From contig NZ_JADNYP010000008.1 of NCBI RefSeq assembly GCF_015680705.1, forward strand, positions 186,001-250,000: a DNA stretch of 64,000 bases. The letters run 5' to 3'. Positions within the stretch are counted from its first letter, which is position 1; the number at the start of each line of letters is the position of its first letter. The DNA is from Pseudomonas fulva (GTDB taxonomy: Bacteria; Pseudomonadota; Gammaproteobacteria; Pseudomonadales; Pseudomonadaceae). A program made the position numbers and the translations under genes. Below the pieces are notes generated by a model that saw nothing but the letters and a program-made list of their open reading frames with translations, did no database searches and was not told where the DNA came from. This document shows positions 16,975-45,286 of the stretch, one piece after another.

Positions 16975-17475
16975 ATGCTGTTCAATCTCGTCGTCGTGCT
17001 TGGCACTCTGGTCGCCATGGAAGGCGTCGGTACGCTGGCCCACAAGTACATCATGCATGGCTGGGGCTGGTGGCTGCATCGCTCGCATCACGAGCCGCAG
17101 CTGGGCATGCTCGAGACCAACGACTTCTACCTGCTCGCCCTGGCGCTGATCGCCGCTGGCCTGGTGGCCTTCGGCAAGGCAGGGCATGCCCCTCTGCAGT
17201 GGGTCGGTGCCGGCGTCGCCGGTTATGGCGTGCTGTACGTGATCTTCCACGACGGCCTGTTCCACCGTCACTGGCCCTTCAAGCCAACCCCGCTGAGCCG
17301 CTACCTGCGCCGTCTGCACTACGCCCATCGGCTGCACCATGCGCGCAGGGGCCGCAAGAACAGCGTGTCCTTCGGTTTCTTCTATGCCCCTCCACCGTCG
17401 GCGCTCAAGTCAAGCCGCGCGCCGCGAGCCGCGAGCTGCAAGCCGATCGAGTCGACTCCGCCATCTCGCTTGTAA
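16975..17475 (+). CDS. crtZ: CrtZ-like beta-carotene/fatty acid hydroxylase
   Basis: 166 residues. The histidine clusters of the membrane di-iron hydroxylase family are all present: AHKYIMHG, HRSHHEP, HDGLFHRHWP and HYAHRLHHARR. Hydrophobic segments lie between them (residues ~1-15 and ~48-85). CrtZ adds 3-hydroxyl groups to beta-ionone rings of carotenoids. No carotenoid synthesis genes are in the window, so the substrate is open. The last ~22 residues (from SSRAPRAASC) are encoded inside an intergenic repeat element and do not look like the family, so the original stop seems to have been replaced by repeat sequence. Confidence 0.82.
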   Translation: MLFNLVVVLGTLVAMEGVGTLAHKYIMHGWGWWLHRSHHEPQLGMLETNDFYLLALALIAAGLVAFGKAGHAPLQWVGAGVAGYGVLYVIFHDGLFHRHWPFKPTPLSRYLRRLHYAHRLHHARRGRKNSVSFGFFYAPPPSALKSSRAPRAASCKPIESTPPSRL

Positions 17476-17524
17476 CCGCATGAAGCTGCACGCTGCGTCG
17501 CATGAGGCAAGCCGATCGAGTCGA
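17438..17524. repeat. 18-bp direct repeats and dispersed-repeat sequence
   Basis: GCAAGCCGATCGAGTCGA occurs at 17438-17455 and again at 17507-17524, 69 bp apart. Each contains the near-palindrome GATCGAGTCGA. AGCTGCAAGC, AAGCTGCACGCTG and GGCTTGCAGCTC (to ~17547) flank them. Related words recur at 9109-9120 and 49999-50110. The first copy lies within the 3' end of the crtZ-like frame. Confidence 0.7.
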
Positions 17525-17633
17525 TCCTACCCACTGGCTTGCAGCTCTTAACATTCCGAAACAAATCGGCTCGCTGACGCAGACCGGGGCGGCCTAGATT
17601 GAAAGTTTCCACGTGATGATGGGAGCTTTTCCT

Positions 17634-18542
17634 ATGTTCGGGCGTCGCGATGTCCTACGCGCTGGGGCAGCCATCGGCTTGCTGGCCAGCAGTCCCTGGT
17701 TGCGTGCGCAATCCAGCGGTCAATCGATTTCGCGGCAGATCCCCTCGTCCGGCGAAGCCTTGCCGGTCATCGGCGCCGGTACTTCCGGCAGCTTCGAGGT
17801 GCAGGCTGGGTCTGCCGACTACCAGCAGCTCAAGCAGGTGCTGGAGATTTTCTTCCAGCATGGCGGCAAGGTCATCGACACCTCGCCCAACTACGGCGGC
17901 GCGGATGCCATCCTCGGGCAGTTGCTGGAAGAGGGCGGCTGGCACCGACAGTGCTTCCTGGCAACCAAGATCGCTGCCGACAGCCCCGAAGCTGCGCGAC
18001 GACAGTGGGCGCAAAGCTTGCAAAGCCTGCGCACGGACAGAGTCGACCTGCTACAGATCCACAACCTGCTCGACTGGCGTACCCAACTGCCTTATGCGCA
18101 TGACCTCAAGGCCCAGGGCAAGACACGCTACGTCGGCATCACCCACTACCTGGCCAGTGGGCATGAGCAGCTGGAACAGATCATGCGTGCCCACCCGCTC
18201 GATTTCATCCAGGTCAACTATTCGGTGAACGCTCCCGAGGCCGCGCGCAGACTGTTCCCGCTGGCTCGGGAAAAAGGCGTGGCGGTACTGGTCAACCGCG
18301 CCTTCGACGATGGCCGGCTGTTCACCAAGGTCAAGGGTCAGGCCCTGCCGGGCTGGGCGAGCGAAGCGGGCATCGGCAGCTGGGCGCAGCTGTTTCTCAA
18401 GTTCGCCATCAGCCACCCTGCGGTGACCACGGTGATTCCGGCGACCAGCCGTCCGGATCGCCAGCTCGACCAGCTCAAGGCAGGTAGCGGCCCCTTGCTC
18501 AGCGAGGCGCAACAACAGGCACTGATCGAGCAGTTTTCCTGA
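17634..18542 (+). CDS. Exported (Tat-type) aldo/keto reductase
   Basis: 302 residues from the ATG at 17634, chosen because GGGAG (17621-17625) is eight bases upstream; three in-frame starts lie a little further up. The N-terminus FGRRDVLRAGAAIGLLASSPWLRAQ (residues 2-26 in outline: twin Arg, hydrophobic core, then an AQ processing site) looks like a Tat signal, which fits export of a folded cofactor enzyme. The barrel has the AKR catalytic set: Asp and Tyr in DTSPNYGGA, Lys in FLATKIA and His in LLQIHNL. The substrate is unknown. It is four bases upstream of a carrier gene that has no clear ribosome binding site, so the two are probably coupled. Confidence 0.85.
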   Translation: MFGRRDVLRAGAAIGLLASSPWLRAQSSGQSISRQIPSSGEALPVIGAGTSGSFEVQAGSADYQQLKQVLEIFFQHGGKVIDTSPNYGGADAILGQLLEEGGWHRQCFLATKIAADSPEAARRQWAQSLQSLRTDRVDLLQIHNLLDWRTQLPYAHDLKAQGKTRYVGITHYLASGHEQLEQIMRAHPLDFIQVNYSVNAPEAARRLFPLAREKGVAVLVNRAFDDGRLFTKVKGQALPGWASEAGIGSWAQLFLKFAISHPAVTTVIPATSRPDRQLDQLKAGSGPLLSEAQQQALIEQFS

Positions 18543-18546
18543 CATC

Positions 18547-19860
18547 ATGGTCCGTTGGCGGCGGCGCCTGTACGACAGCCTTCAGCTCGAACCTGGCGAA
18601 GGCCCGGCGGTGGCCGTCGCACTGGCGCTGTTCTACCTGTTGTTCACCGGTTACTTCATGCTGCGCCCGGTACGCGAGACCATGGGCGTGGCCGGTGGGG
18701 TGGACAATCTGCAATGGCTGTTCACTGGTACTTTCGTCGTCACTCTGGCGAGCCTGCCGCTGTTCGGCTGGCTGGCGTCGCGGGTGCAACGGCGACGCAT
18801 CCTCGCCTGGAGCTACGGCCTGTTCGCCAGCAACCTGATGCTCTTCGCTCTGCTGCTGGGCCGCGATCCAGACAACCTCTGGAGTGCCCGGGCCTTCTAC
18901 ATCTGGCTATCGGTGTTCAACCTGCTGAGCATTTCCCTGGCCTGGAGCGTCATGGCCGACCTTTTTTCCACTGAACAAGGCAAGCGCCTGTTCGGTTTGC
19001 TGGCTGCCGGAGCGAGCCTTGGCGGGCTGAGCGGCCCGTTGCTCGGCGCTGCCCTGGTGGCGAGCATCGGCCATGCGGGTCTCCTGGCGCTGGCGGCGCT
19101 ATGCCTGCTGGGCAGCATGGCTGCGGCCGGTTACCTGCATCGCTGGCGCGCGCGCCAGCCGTTGCCCGATGGCGTGGAGCATCCGGCTTCCCGGCCGCTG
19201 GGCGGCAATCCGTTCGCCGGCGCCACTGCCGTGCTGCGCTCGCGCTATCTGCTGGGCATCGCCCTGTTCGTCATCCTGCTGGCCAGCGTCAGCACGTTCC
19301 TGTACTTCGAGCAGGCACGCATCGTCAGCGAGACGTTCACCGATCGCGCACGCCAGACCCAGGTCTTCGGGTTGATCGATGCGCTGGTCCAGGCGCTGGC
19401 GATCCTCACCCAGGTGTTCTTCACCGGCCGCCTGGCCCGCAGGCTAGGCGTCGGCGTGCTGCTGGTCGGCGTGCCGCTGCTGATGGCCGTGGGCTTCCTC
19501 TGGCTGGCCCTGACGCCGGTCTTCGCGGCCTTCGTCGTGGTCATGGTGCTGCGTCGCGCCGGCGAATACGCCCTGGTCCGACCGGGGCGGGAAATGCTGT
19601 TCACCGTGCTGCCGGCCGAGCAGAAGTACAAGGCGAAGAACTTCATCGACACCGTGGTCTATCGGGGCGGCGATGCGCTCAGCGGTTGGCTCAAGCGGGG
19701 GCTGGACCTGCTCGGCGAGCATCCGCAGCTGGCGATGTTCATCGGTGCGCTGATTGCCCTGGGGTGGGGCATGACGGGGCGTTGGCTCGCAGGCACGGCC
19801 AGTGATCGAGAAGCCGCGCGGCGAAACGGGTCGGCCAGCGCAGAGAAGCATTCTCAGTGA
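18547..19860 (+). CDS. NTP/NDP exchange transporter-like (MFS) membrane protein
   Basis: 437 residues with about 12 membrane helices. FYLLFTGYFMLRPVRETMG at the start and RPGREMLFTVLPAEQKYKAK near the end are typical of the bacterial ATP/ADP translocase-like family, seen in free-living bacteria as well as Rickettsia/Chlamydia-type parasites. In free-living species the substrate is not established and nucleotide exchange should not be assumed. It begins four bases after the aldo/keto reductase stop and shares its transcript. Confidence 0.82.
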   Translation: MVRWRRRLYDSLQLEPGEGPAVAVALALFYLLFTGYFMLRPVRETMGVAGGVDNLQWLFTGTFVVTLASLPLFGWLASRVQRRRILAWSYGLFASNLMLFALLLGRDPDNLWSARAFYIWLSVFNLLSISLAWSVMADLFSTEQGKRLFGLLAAGASLGGLSGPLLGAALVASIGHAGLLALAALCLLGSMAAAGYLHRWRARQPLPDGVEHPASRPLGGNPFAGATAVLRSRYLLGIALFVILLASVSTFLYFEQARIVSETFTDRARQTQVFGLIDALVQALAILTQVFFTGRLARRLGVGVLLVGVPLLMAVGFLWLALTPVFAAFVVVMVLRRAGEYALVRPGREMLFTVLPAEQKYKAKNFIDTVVYRGGDALSGWLKRGLDLLGEHPQLAMFIGALIALGWGMTGRWLAGTASDREAARRNGSASAEKHSQ

Positions 19861-19926
19861 CGTGCCGATCGTATCAACCGGCTCGCTTGTGACTGTCTCT
19901 TATTCTATTTTGAAATTTGGATCCAC

Positions 19927-19941
19927 TTATTTATTAAATAA
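19927..19941. promoter_or_regulatory. AT-rich palindrome in the 178-bp gap before the protease gene
   Basis: TTATTTA-T-TAAATAA is a perfect 7-bp-arm palindrome in a stretch that is much richer in A/T than its neighbours (about 19893-19965). It probably lies in the promoter of the gene at 20039. Confidence 0.35.
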
Positions 19942-20038
19942 TCGAATAAAACAGACGAGCGGTAATGATGGCACATTGATTTAGGCCTTCCGCCGTGATG
20001 TATTTGCGCCGCCCCATCCCCCACTTTCGTGAACAAAC

Positions 20039-20710
20039 ATGCGCCCACTCAATTCACTGCTAGCAGCGTCGGTGCTGCTCAGCGGGTGCAATGGAATGCC
20101 CGTCCAATCCATCAAGGAACCCGTTCAAGATCAAGCCTTCGTCGTGCATTCGGGCGGGCCGCTGGCCTTGCTGCTCATGGGTAGCGCCGTGCAGTGGAAC
20201 GAGGACTACGCCGTCACCGTCAAGCACTTGCCTTATGTCTCAGGCTCGGAGTACCAAGGTCGCGGCGATGTGCAGTTCTTCCGCCACAAGGCGCGCGCAG
20301 GCGCTCCGCAATGGCGCAACTTCCGTCCGGGCGAGGCGCTGACCGCGGTCGGCTACAACGGCCTGTACATGCGTACCGAGGGGCATGGCCAGGCGCTGCC
20401 CGCGCTGGTGCGCCTCGATGCCCATGATGGCGGGGTGCTGTATGGCACCCATGACGGGCGTACCGTCAAGGGCATGTCCGGCGGCCCGGTCCTGGCTACC
20501 GATGGCACGGTGGTGGGTATCAACGTGGCCAACCTGGACAAGGGCGACCTGCGCTCGATCAAGCGCGCCGACCTGGCCGGCCACGAGCAGGTGAGCATCT
20601 TCCTGCCCTATGTGCAGATCCAGCGCGAATGGCAGCGTTTCGTCAATCAGCAGGCCAGGTTGAAAGGTGTTCCCAACCCGATCGGCCTGCCGATCGCTTC
20701 GGCGCACTGA
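20039..20710 (+). CDS. Trypsin-like serine protease lipoprotein
   Basis: 223 residues. The N-terminus is a lipoprotein signal with lipobox LLSGC (Cys17), so it should be anchored in the cell envelope. The rest reads as a chymotrypsin-fold protease: His63 in AVTVKHLP, Asp77 in GRGDVQFF and Ser147 in GMSGGPVL are in the expected order and spacing. The active site looks complete. It is convergent with the HlyD-type secretion gene of the adhesin cluster, ten bases away. A role in processing the adhesin or secretion apparatus is possible but rests on position alone. Confidence 0.78.
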   Translation: MRPLNSLLAASVLLSGCNGMPVQSIKEPVQDQAFVVHSGGPLALLLMGSAVQWNEDYAVTVKHLPYVSGSEYQGRGDVQFFRHKARAGAPQWRNFRPGEALTAVGYNGLYMRTEGHGQALPALVRLDAHDGGVLYGTHDGRTVKGMSGGPVLATDGTVVGINVANLDKGDLRSIKRADLAGHEQVSIFLPYVQIQREWQRFVNQQARLKGVPNPIGLPIASAH

Positions 20711-20719
20711 AGCGGCCGC

Positions 20720-21922
20720 TCAACGTTCGCGCAAGGCTTCCCTGGCGCGATTGAGCGGCTTGATCAGGTAGTCCAGCACGGTCTTCTCGCCGGTGCGGAT
20801 GTCCACGCTGGCGACCATCCCCGGGACGATCGAGAAGGCCTTGCCGGCCTTGTTGTGCAGCACGTCCGACTCGGTACGGATGTAGACCCGGTAGTAGTAG
20901 ACCTCGGGCTTGACCTCGTCCTGGATGGTATCCGGCGAAATGGTCACCACCTTGCCGTCCAGGCTGCCGTAGATCGAGTAGTCGTAGGCGGTGATCTTGA
21001 CCTTGGCGTCCTGGTCGGGGTGGATGAAGGCGATGTCCCGGGGATTGATCCGCGCCTCGATCAACAGCTTGTCGTCCTGCGGCACGATCTGCATCAGCTG
21101 GCCGTTAGGTGGCACCACGCCACCAATGGTCGTCACCTCGATGTCCTTGACGATGCCACGCACCGGCGAGCGGAAGGTCAGGCGCGACAGCGAATCGACA
21201 CGACCGCGTATCACCTCGGCCAGCGAATCGGCTTCGGCGCTGGCCTTGGCCAGGTCCTGGCGGGCCTGCACCATGTACTCCGAGCGCGCCTCCGAGGCCT
21301 TGAGCTCCAGTTCGGAGCGCTGGCGGTTGAGACGAATCACCTCGACACGGCTGGAGGCGCCAGCCTTGGCCAGCTTCTCGGTGATTGCCAGTTCGCTGCG
21401 CACCAGCTTGAGCGACTGCTCGATGCCGGCCAGGGTGTCCTGCAGGCCACGCTTGCGAGTCTGATAAAGTTCGGTCTCGGCACGCACCAGCTCCGGCCAG
21501 TCATCCAGCGACTTGGGGAAGCTCAGCGGCTTGCCGCTGACCTCGGCCTGCAGCCGAGCGACGCTGGCCACGGCGGCGCGGTACTTGGCCTCGCTTTCGC
21601 CGACGGTCGACTGGGTCTTGATCGGGTCGAGCTGGGCAAGGATGTCTCCGCGCTCCACGCGCGACCCTTCGCTGACCTTCATTTCAGCGATGATTCCGCC
21701 TTCCAGGGACATGATCACCTGCTCCCGCGAGCTGGGGATCACCTTGCCGGTGCCGCTGGAAACCTCGACCACGGTGAACCACGCGGCCCATAGCAGAAAG
21801 CTGCCGAGCATCAGCGCACAGACCCAGACGACCCGGGTGGCGCGTACCACCGCCGCGTCATCGGCGCCATCAAGATAGGACGCCGGGGCCGCCGGCATGC
21901 GGATTGCGACGTCTTGGCTCAT
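20720..21922 (-). CDS. HlyD-family type I secretion adaptor (lap cluster)
   Basis: 400 residues: a short cytoplasmic N-terminus, one membrane helix at ~33-53, a lipoyl/barrel-sandwich half (SSGTGKVIPSSREQVIMSL and GIIAEMKVSEGSRVERGDIL), a helical hairpin at ~90-240 and the C-terminal beta barrel (RINPRDIAFIHPDQDAKVKI). It links the inner-membrane ABC transporter to the outer-membrane channel. Its ATG overlaps the stop of the ABC gene (ATGA). It is the last gene of the minus-strand cluster, matching the lapHIJ genes beside lapF in P. putida. The natural substrate is the giant protein upstream. Confidence 0.93.
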   Translation of the reverse strand: MSQDVAIRMPAAPASYLDGADDAAVVRATRVVWVCALMLGSFLLWAAWFTVVEVSSGTGKVIPSSREQVIMSLEGGIIAEMKVSEGSRVERGDILAQLDPIKTQSTVGESEAKYRAAVASVARLQAEVSGKPLSFPKSLDDWPELVRAETELYQTRKRGLQDTLAGIEQSLKLVRSELAITEKLAKAGASSRVEVIRLNRQRSELELKASEARSEYMVQARQDLAKASAEADSLAEVIRGRVDSLSRLTFRSPVRGIVKDIEVTTIGGVVPPNGQLMQIVPQDDKLLIEARINPRDIAFIHPDQDAKVKITAYDYSIYGSLDGKVVTISPDTIQDEVKPEVYYYRVYIRTESDVLHNKAGKAFSIVPGMVASVDIRTGEKTVLDYLIKPLNRAREALRER

Positions 21923-24078
21923 GCGCGATCTCCGTTGGGTTGCTTGAGTCGGGCCAGGGCGACTTCACGTGGCGCATCGATCACCAGGCGCCCGTTGTCG
22001 ACCACGATGATGCGTTCCACTCGCTGCAGAACGCTGAGCCGGTGAGTCGCCATGATCAGGGTGCGTCCTTGCGACCAGAGCATCAGATCATCGAGCAGGC
22101 GGCGCTCGGTGACGTCGTCGAGCGCGGCGGTAGGCTCGTCGAGCAGCAACACGTGCGGCTGGCGCAGCAGCAGGCGCGACAGCAGCAGGCTCTGCCGTTG
22201 GCCGCCAGACAGGCCCAGGCCGCCTTCGAGGATCAGGTGATCGAGCCCCTTGGGCAGACGACGGACGAAGTCCAGTGCGCCGGTGAGCGATAGCGCCGCG
22301 AGCAGTTCCTGGTCGCTGGCCCGGCCGGCGCCGAGCACCAGGTTGTCACGCAGCGTGCCATGGAACAGACGCGCGTGCTGGGGCAGCAGCCCGACGTCAC
22401 GGCGCAGGTCGGCCGGATCGATGTGGGCCATGGCGATACCGTCGAGGGTCACCTCGCCGGTGGCCAGGTCCATGGCACCGGCCAGGGCCTGCAGCAGCGT
22501 CGACTTGCCTGCGCCGTTGCGTCCGAGCACGGCGATGTGTTCGCCGGGACGGATCCTCAGCTCGGCCACTTGCAGTGCCGCCGGGCCGTCGGCGCTGTAG
22601 CGGAACGTGGCATCCTTGAGCTGGAAGTCGCCATGGATGGCGGGCAGGTGCACGCGCTTGCTGCCTTCGGGATGGTCCACTGGCAGCTCCATCAGGGCAT
22701 TGAGGCCCTTGAGCGCCACCTTGGCCTGCTGCCACCGGGTCAATACATGGTTGAGCTGAGCCATCGGCGCCATCATGCGCGAGGCGAGCATGGAGGCTGC
22801 CACCAGGCTGCCGGTGGTCAGGTCGCCGGCAATCACCATCGGCGCGCCGAACACGATGACCACGGCAAACACCGCGGTCTGCACGTTCTGCGTCCAGGTG
22901 ACCAGGCCGTTGGTCAGGCTGCGCAGCTTCAAGGCCGTATCGGCGGTGGTGGCGTTGTAGTGATTCCACTGTTCCTGGAAACGCTGCTCGGCTTGCAGGG
23001 CCTTGATGTCGTCGAGTCCCTGCACGCTCTCCACCAGCATGGCGTTGCGCAGCGCCGATTCGCGCATGTTGGCGTTGGCCAGCCTGGCCAGCTTGCGTTG
23101 ATACAGCAGCCCTGGCAGCAGCATCACGATCAGCGCGACCACGGGGATGGCCACCAGCGGTCCGCCGATGAGGTAGAAGATGAACAGGAACAGCAGGAAG
23201 AACGGCAGGTCGGCCAGCGCGGTGGCAGTGCTCGAGGTGATCAGGTCGCGCACCTGCTCCAGCTCGCGCAACTGCGAGATGAAGGTGCCGGTGGACTTCG
23301 GCCTGACCGAGTTGCGCAGGCGCAACGCGTGTCCGTAGACCAGGTCGGAGATCCGCAGGTCGGCGCGCTTGCCCAGCAGGTCGGTGATGCGCAGGCGCAT
23401 GATGCGCAAAGTGAAGTCGAACAGCACTGCCAGCAGCACGCCGCCGAACAGCACGTACAGCGTCGGCAGCGATTCGGCCGGGATCACCCGGTCGTACACC
23501 TGCATGGAAAACAGCACGCCGGCCAGCCCGAGCAGGTTGGCTACCAGCGAGGCGAGCATGACGTGGCTGTAGGGCCTGAGGTCGCGCAGCACGATGCGGC
23601 GGAACCAGTGCTCATCGTAGGGCTGGACATAATCGTCGGTGCGAACGTCGGACATCGGTCGTGCCGGCCGCAGAATCACCGAGCGCCGCAGGCGCTGACC
23701 GAGTTCGAGCAACGGCAGGCGCTGCTGCAGGCCCTGGTCGCCGCTGAGCACGATGCCGACCTGTTCGCCCTCGATGCTCTGCACCACGCCGACCTGGCCA
23801 TCGAGCAGCTCGACCACCAGCGGTGTGCGCCACTTGCTCAGGGCACGAGTCTGCAGGTCGCCGAACTTCACGGTCAGGCCGGCCTGGCGGGCCATCTGCC
23901 GCACCACGTCTTCCACCGCGCGGTCGGGTCGCTGACTGGCGATGCGCACGGTTTCCTCGGACACATCCAGGCGGTAGTGCCGCGCCACCAGCAGGATGGC
24001 CTCCATCCAGGGTTGGTAATCGGGGGGCTCGGCGCCCTGGCCGGCGACGGGGGGAGCGATGATCACAGCGTCATTCAT
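21919..24078 (-). CDS. Type I secretion ABC transporter with C39-like domain (lap cluster)
   Basis: 719 residues. An N-terminal C39-peptidase-like domain (~15-140) has no catalytic Cys at its start (MEAILLVARHYRLDV), so it should bind the substrate without cutting it, as in LapB/HlyB-type exporters. A six-helix membrane domain (~160-440) and the nucleotide-binding domain follow: Walker A GRNGAGKST, signature LSGGQRQ, Walker B VLLLDEPT and a switch His in ATHRLS. It powers export of the adhesin from the cytoplasm to outside in one step. The ATG at 24078 overlaps the stop of the TolC-like gene. It is in the same order as in the KT2440 lapF locus as I recall it. Confidence 0.94.
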   Translation of the reverse strand: MNDAVIIAPPVAGQGAEPPDYQPWMEAILLVARHYRLDVSEETVRIASQRPDRAVEDVVRQMARQAGLTVKFGDLQTRALSKWRTPLVVELLDGQVGVVQSIEGEQVGIVLSGDQGLQQRLPLLELGQRLRRSVILRPARPMSDVRTDDYVQPYDEHWFRRIVLRDLRPYSHVMLASLVANLLGLAGVLFSMQVYDRVIPAESLPTLYVLFGGVLLAVLFDFTLRIMRLRITDLLGKRADLRISDLVYGHALRLRNSVRPKSTGTFISQLRELEQVRDLITSSTATALADLPFFLLFLFIFYLIGGPLVAIPVVALIVMLLPGLLYQRKLARLANANMRESALRNAMLVESVQGLDDIKALQAEQRFQEQWNHYNATTADTALKLRSLTNGLVTWTQNVQTAVFAVVIVFGAPMVIAGDLTTGSLVAASMLASRMMAPMAQLNHVLTRWQQAKVALKGLNALMELPVDHPEGSKRVHLPAIHGDFQLKDATFRYSADGPAALQVAELRIRPGEHIAVLGRNGAGKSTLLQALAGAMDLATGEVTLDGIAMAHIDPADLRRDVGLLPQHARLFHGTLRDNLVLGAGRASDQELLAALSLTGALDFVRRLPKGLDHLILEGGLGLSGGQRQSLLLSRLLLRQPHVLLLDEPTAALDDVTERRLLDDLMLWSQGRTLIMATHRLSVLQRVERIIVVDNGRLVIDAPREVALARLKQPNGDRA

Positions 24079-25517
24079 GGCAGTATCCTTACGCCTTGCA
24101 CAGGGCGATCCTCGAGGCCGAAAGCGCGGCGCAAACCGCCGCTGTTGTACAGGCAATCGACCTGCAGGCGTTGCAGGTCGGCCTGGGTTCCGGCCAGTTC
24201 GAAGCGTGACTGGTGGATTTCCTGCTCGGCATTGAGCAGGTCCAGCAGGGGCCGGGTACCAAGGTCCAGGTATTGCTGGCCATACAGCACCCGCGCCTCG
24301 CTGATGCTGCCTTGGCGCTGCTGCAACGCGTCCAGGCGCCGGCCGAGGCTGGCGGTCTGCGCCCGAGCCTCGGCCAGCCCCTGGGTCGCCAGCAGCACGG
24401 CAGTGTCCTGGGCGGCATCGGCCGCGGTCAGCGCATGACCGGCTGCACGCGAGCGGGCGCTGATGGCGCCGCCCTGGTAGATCGGCACTTCGAGGTTGAG
24501 ATAGATCCCGGCCTGGGTGCGGTCCAGCGCGGGATTGTTGTCGTTGTAGCTGCTGTCGAGGTAATGATTGACGGTCGGCTCCAGCGACAGGGTCGGATAG
24601 GCTTCGGCCCGTGCCCGGGCCAGCTCCGCCTGGGCTTCGCTGCGCTGGGCCTGGGCGACCAGCACCGCGGGCAGGACGCCGGTCTCCGGCTGCGCTCGTT
24701 GACAAGCCGCGGCCGAGCCTTGCGGGAACTCGCCGGCTATCTCGAGCGGGCCGGAAAGGCCGAGCAGGGTGGACAGGGCAGCCTGCCAGCGAGCGTACTG
24801 AGCCTTGTAGTCCTGCAGCGTGGCCAGCGCACCGTCGGCTCGCGACTGCGCCTGGATCAGGTCGGAGCGAGTACTGGCGCCCATGTCGCTGCGCTGGCGG
24901 GCCAGCTCGACGATGTCGCCGACGCCTTCGATCTGCTGGCGAGCGATTTCGATGAGGTTGCGATAGCGGCGCACCTCGATCCAGGCATAGGCGGTTTCTC
25001 GGGCCGTCTGGTCGATGGCCAGCAGAATCTGCGCCTGAGTCCGCGCGGCCCGGGCCTTGGCCGCTTCCACGGCATTGTCGACCTTGCCGAAATCGTAGAG
25101 CATCTGCTTGAGCGAAAGGCTCAGGGCCTGGGTGCTGCGGTCACCGCCATAGCCGCTGTCGACGCCGGTACGGATGCCACCGCTGATCTGCGGGTAGTAG
25201 CCGGCTTCGGCGACATTGATGCCTTCGCCCTGCTGGTACAGGTCGGCCACGGCCTGGGCGATGTCCGGGTGCCAGTTGACCGCTCGGCCGACGGCGTCCT
25301 GCAGGCCCAGTGCCGTTGCGCTGGCGGTACTGCCGAAGCGCTGGGGCAGCGCGCCGTCCTGACGCTGGGGCGATTGCAGGCGATGGGGGCTCAGATCGAG
25401 CAGTGCGGGGTCTATGGTGTCGTCTGCGGCCTGGCTGACGCAGGGCAGACAGAGTGCCATCGAGGCGAGTAGAGCGAAGGAGAGTCCGTTTCGATATCGG
25501 GCATAGGCTGAATTCAC
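24075..25517 (-). CDS. TolC-family outer membrane channel of the lap secretion cluster
   Basis: 480 residues from a GTG at 25517 with AAGGGA upstream. A signal peptide (~1-30, ending VSQAADD) is followed by the two long-helix repeats of the TolC family, for example LGLQDAVGRAVNWHPDIAQA and VEAAKARAARTQAQILLAID, with beta strands such as YPQISGGIRTGVD. It forms the outer membrane exit duct. It lies 83 bp downstream of the giant adhesin gene, with a strong hairpin between, so adhesin and exporter may be separately terminated or differentially expressed. Confidence 0.92.
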   Translation of the reverse strand: MNSAYARYRNGLSFALLASMALCLPCVSQAADDTIDPALLDLSPHRLQSPQRQDGALPQRFGSTASATALGLQDAVGRAVNWHPDIAQAVADLYQQGEGINVAEAGYYPQISGGIRTGVDSGYGGDRSTQALSLSLKQMLYDFGKVDNAVEAAKARAARTQAQILLAIDQTARETAYAWIEVRRYRNLIEIARQQIEGVGDIVELARQRSDMGASTRSDLIQAQSRADGALATLQDYKAQYARWQAALSTLLGLSGPLEIAGEFPQGSAAACQRAQPETGVLPAVLVAQAQRSEAQAELARARAEAYPTLSLEPTVNHYLDSSYNDNNPALDRTQAGIYLNLEVPIYQGGAISARSRAAGHALTAADAAQDTAVLLATQGLAEARAQTASLGRRLDALQQRQGSISEARVLYGQQYLDLGTRPLLDLLNAEQEIHQSRFELAGTQADLQRLQVDCLYNSGGLRRAFGLEDRPVQGVRILP

Positions 25518-25549
25518 ATTATTCCCTTACTTCCATGATTCCGACGCTA

Positions 25550-25585
25550 GGCGCCGGGCCGGTGACTGCTCACCGACCCGGCGCC
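25550..25585 (-). terminator. Strong hairpin between lapF and the secretion genes
   Basis: GGCGCCGGGCCGGTGA (25550-25565) pairs with TCACCGACCCGGCGCC (25570-25585) with a single mismatch and a four-base loop. It follows the adhesin stop (25601) on the minus strand and precedes the secretion genes. There is no long T tract, so partial termination or 3'-end protection is as likely as full termination. Confidence 0.7.
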
Positions 25586-25600
25586 TGCGACTGTCCTGTA

Positions 25601-45286
<19,686 letters not shown>

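Noticed and set aside
22360..24438. 692-codon plus-strand frame opposite the ABC and TolC genes
   Set aside because: It is a shadow of two well supported genes; the composition is Gln/His-rich nonsense with no motif.
24079..24705. Extension of the ABC transporter frame to 24705
   Set aside because: It lies antiphase inside the TolC-family gene; the ATG at 24078 gives the normal C39-like start and an ATGA overlap.
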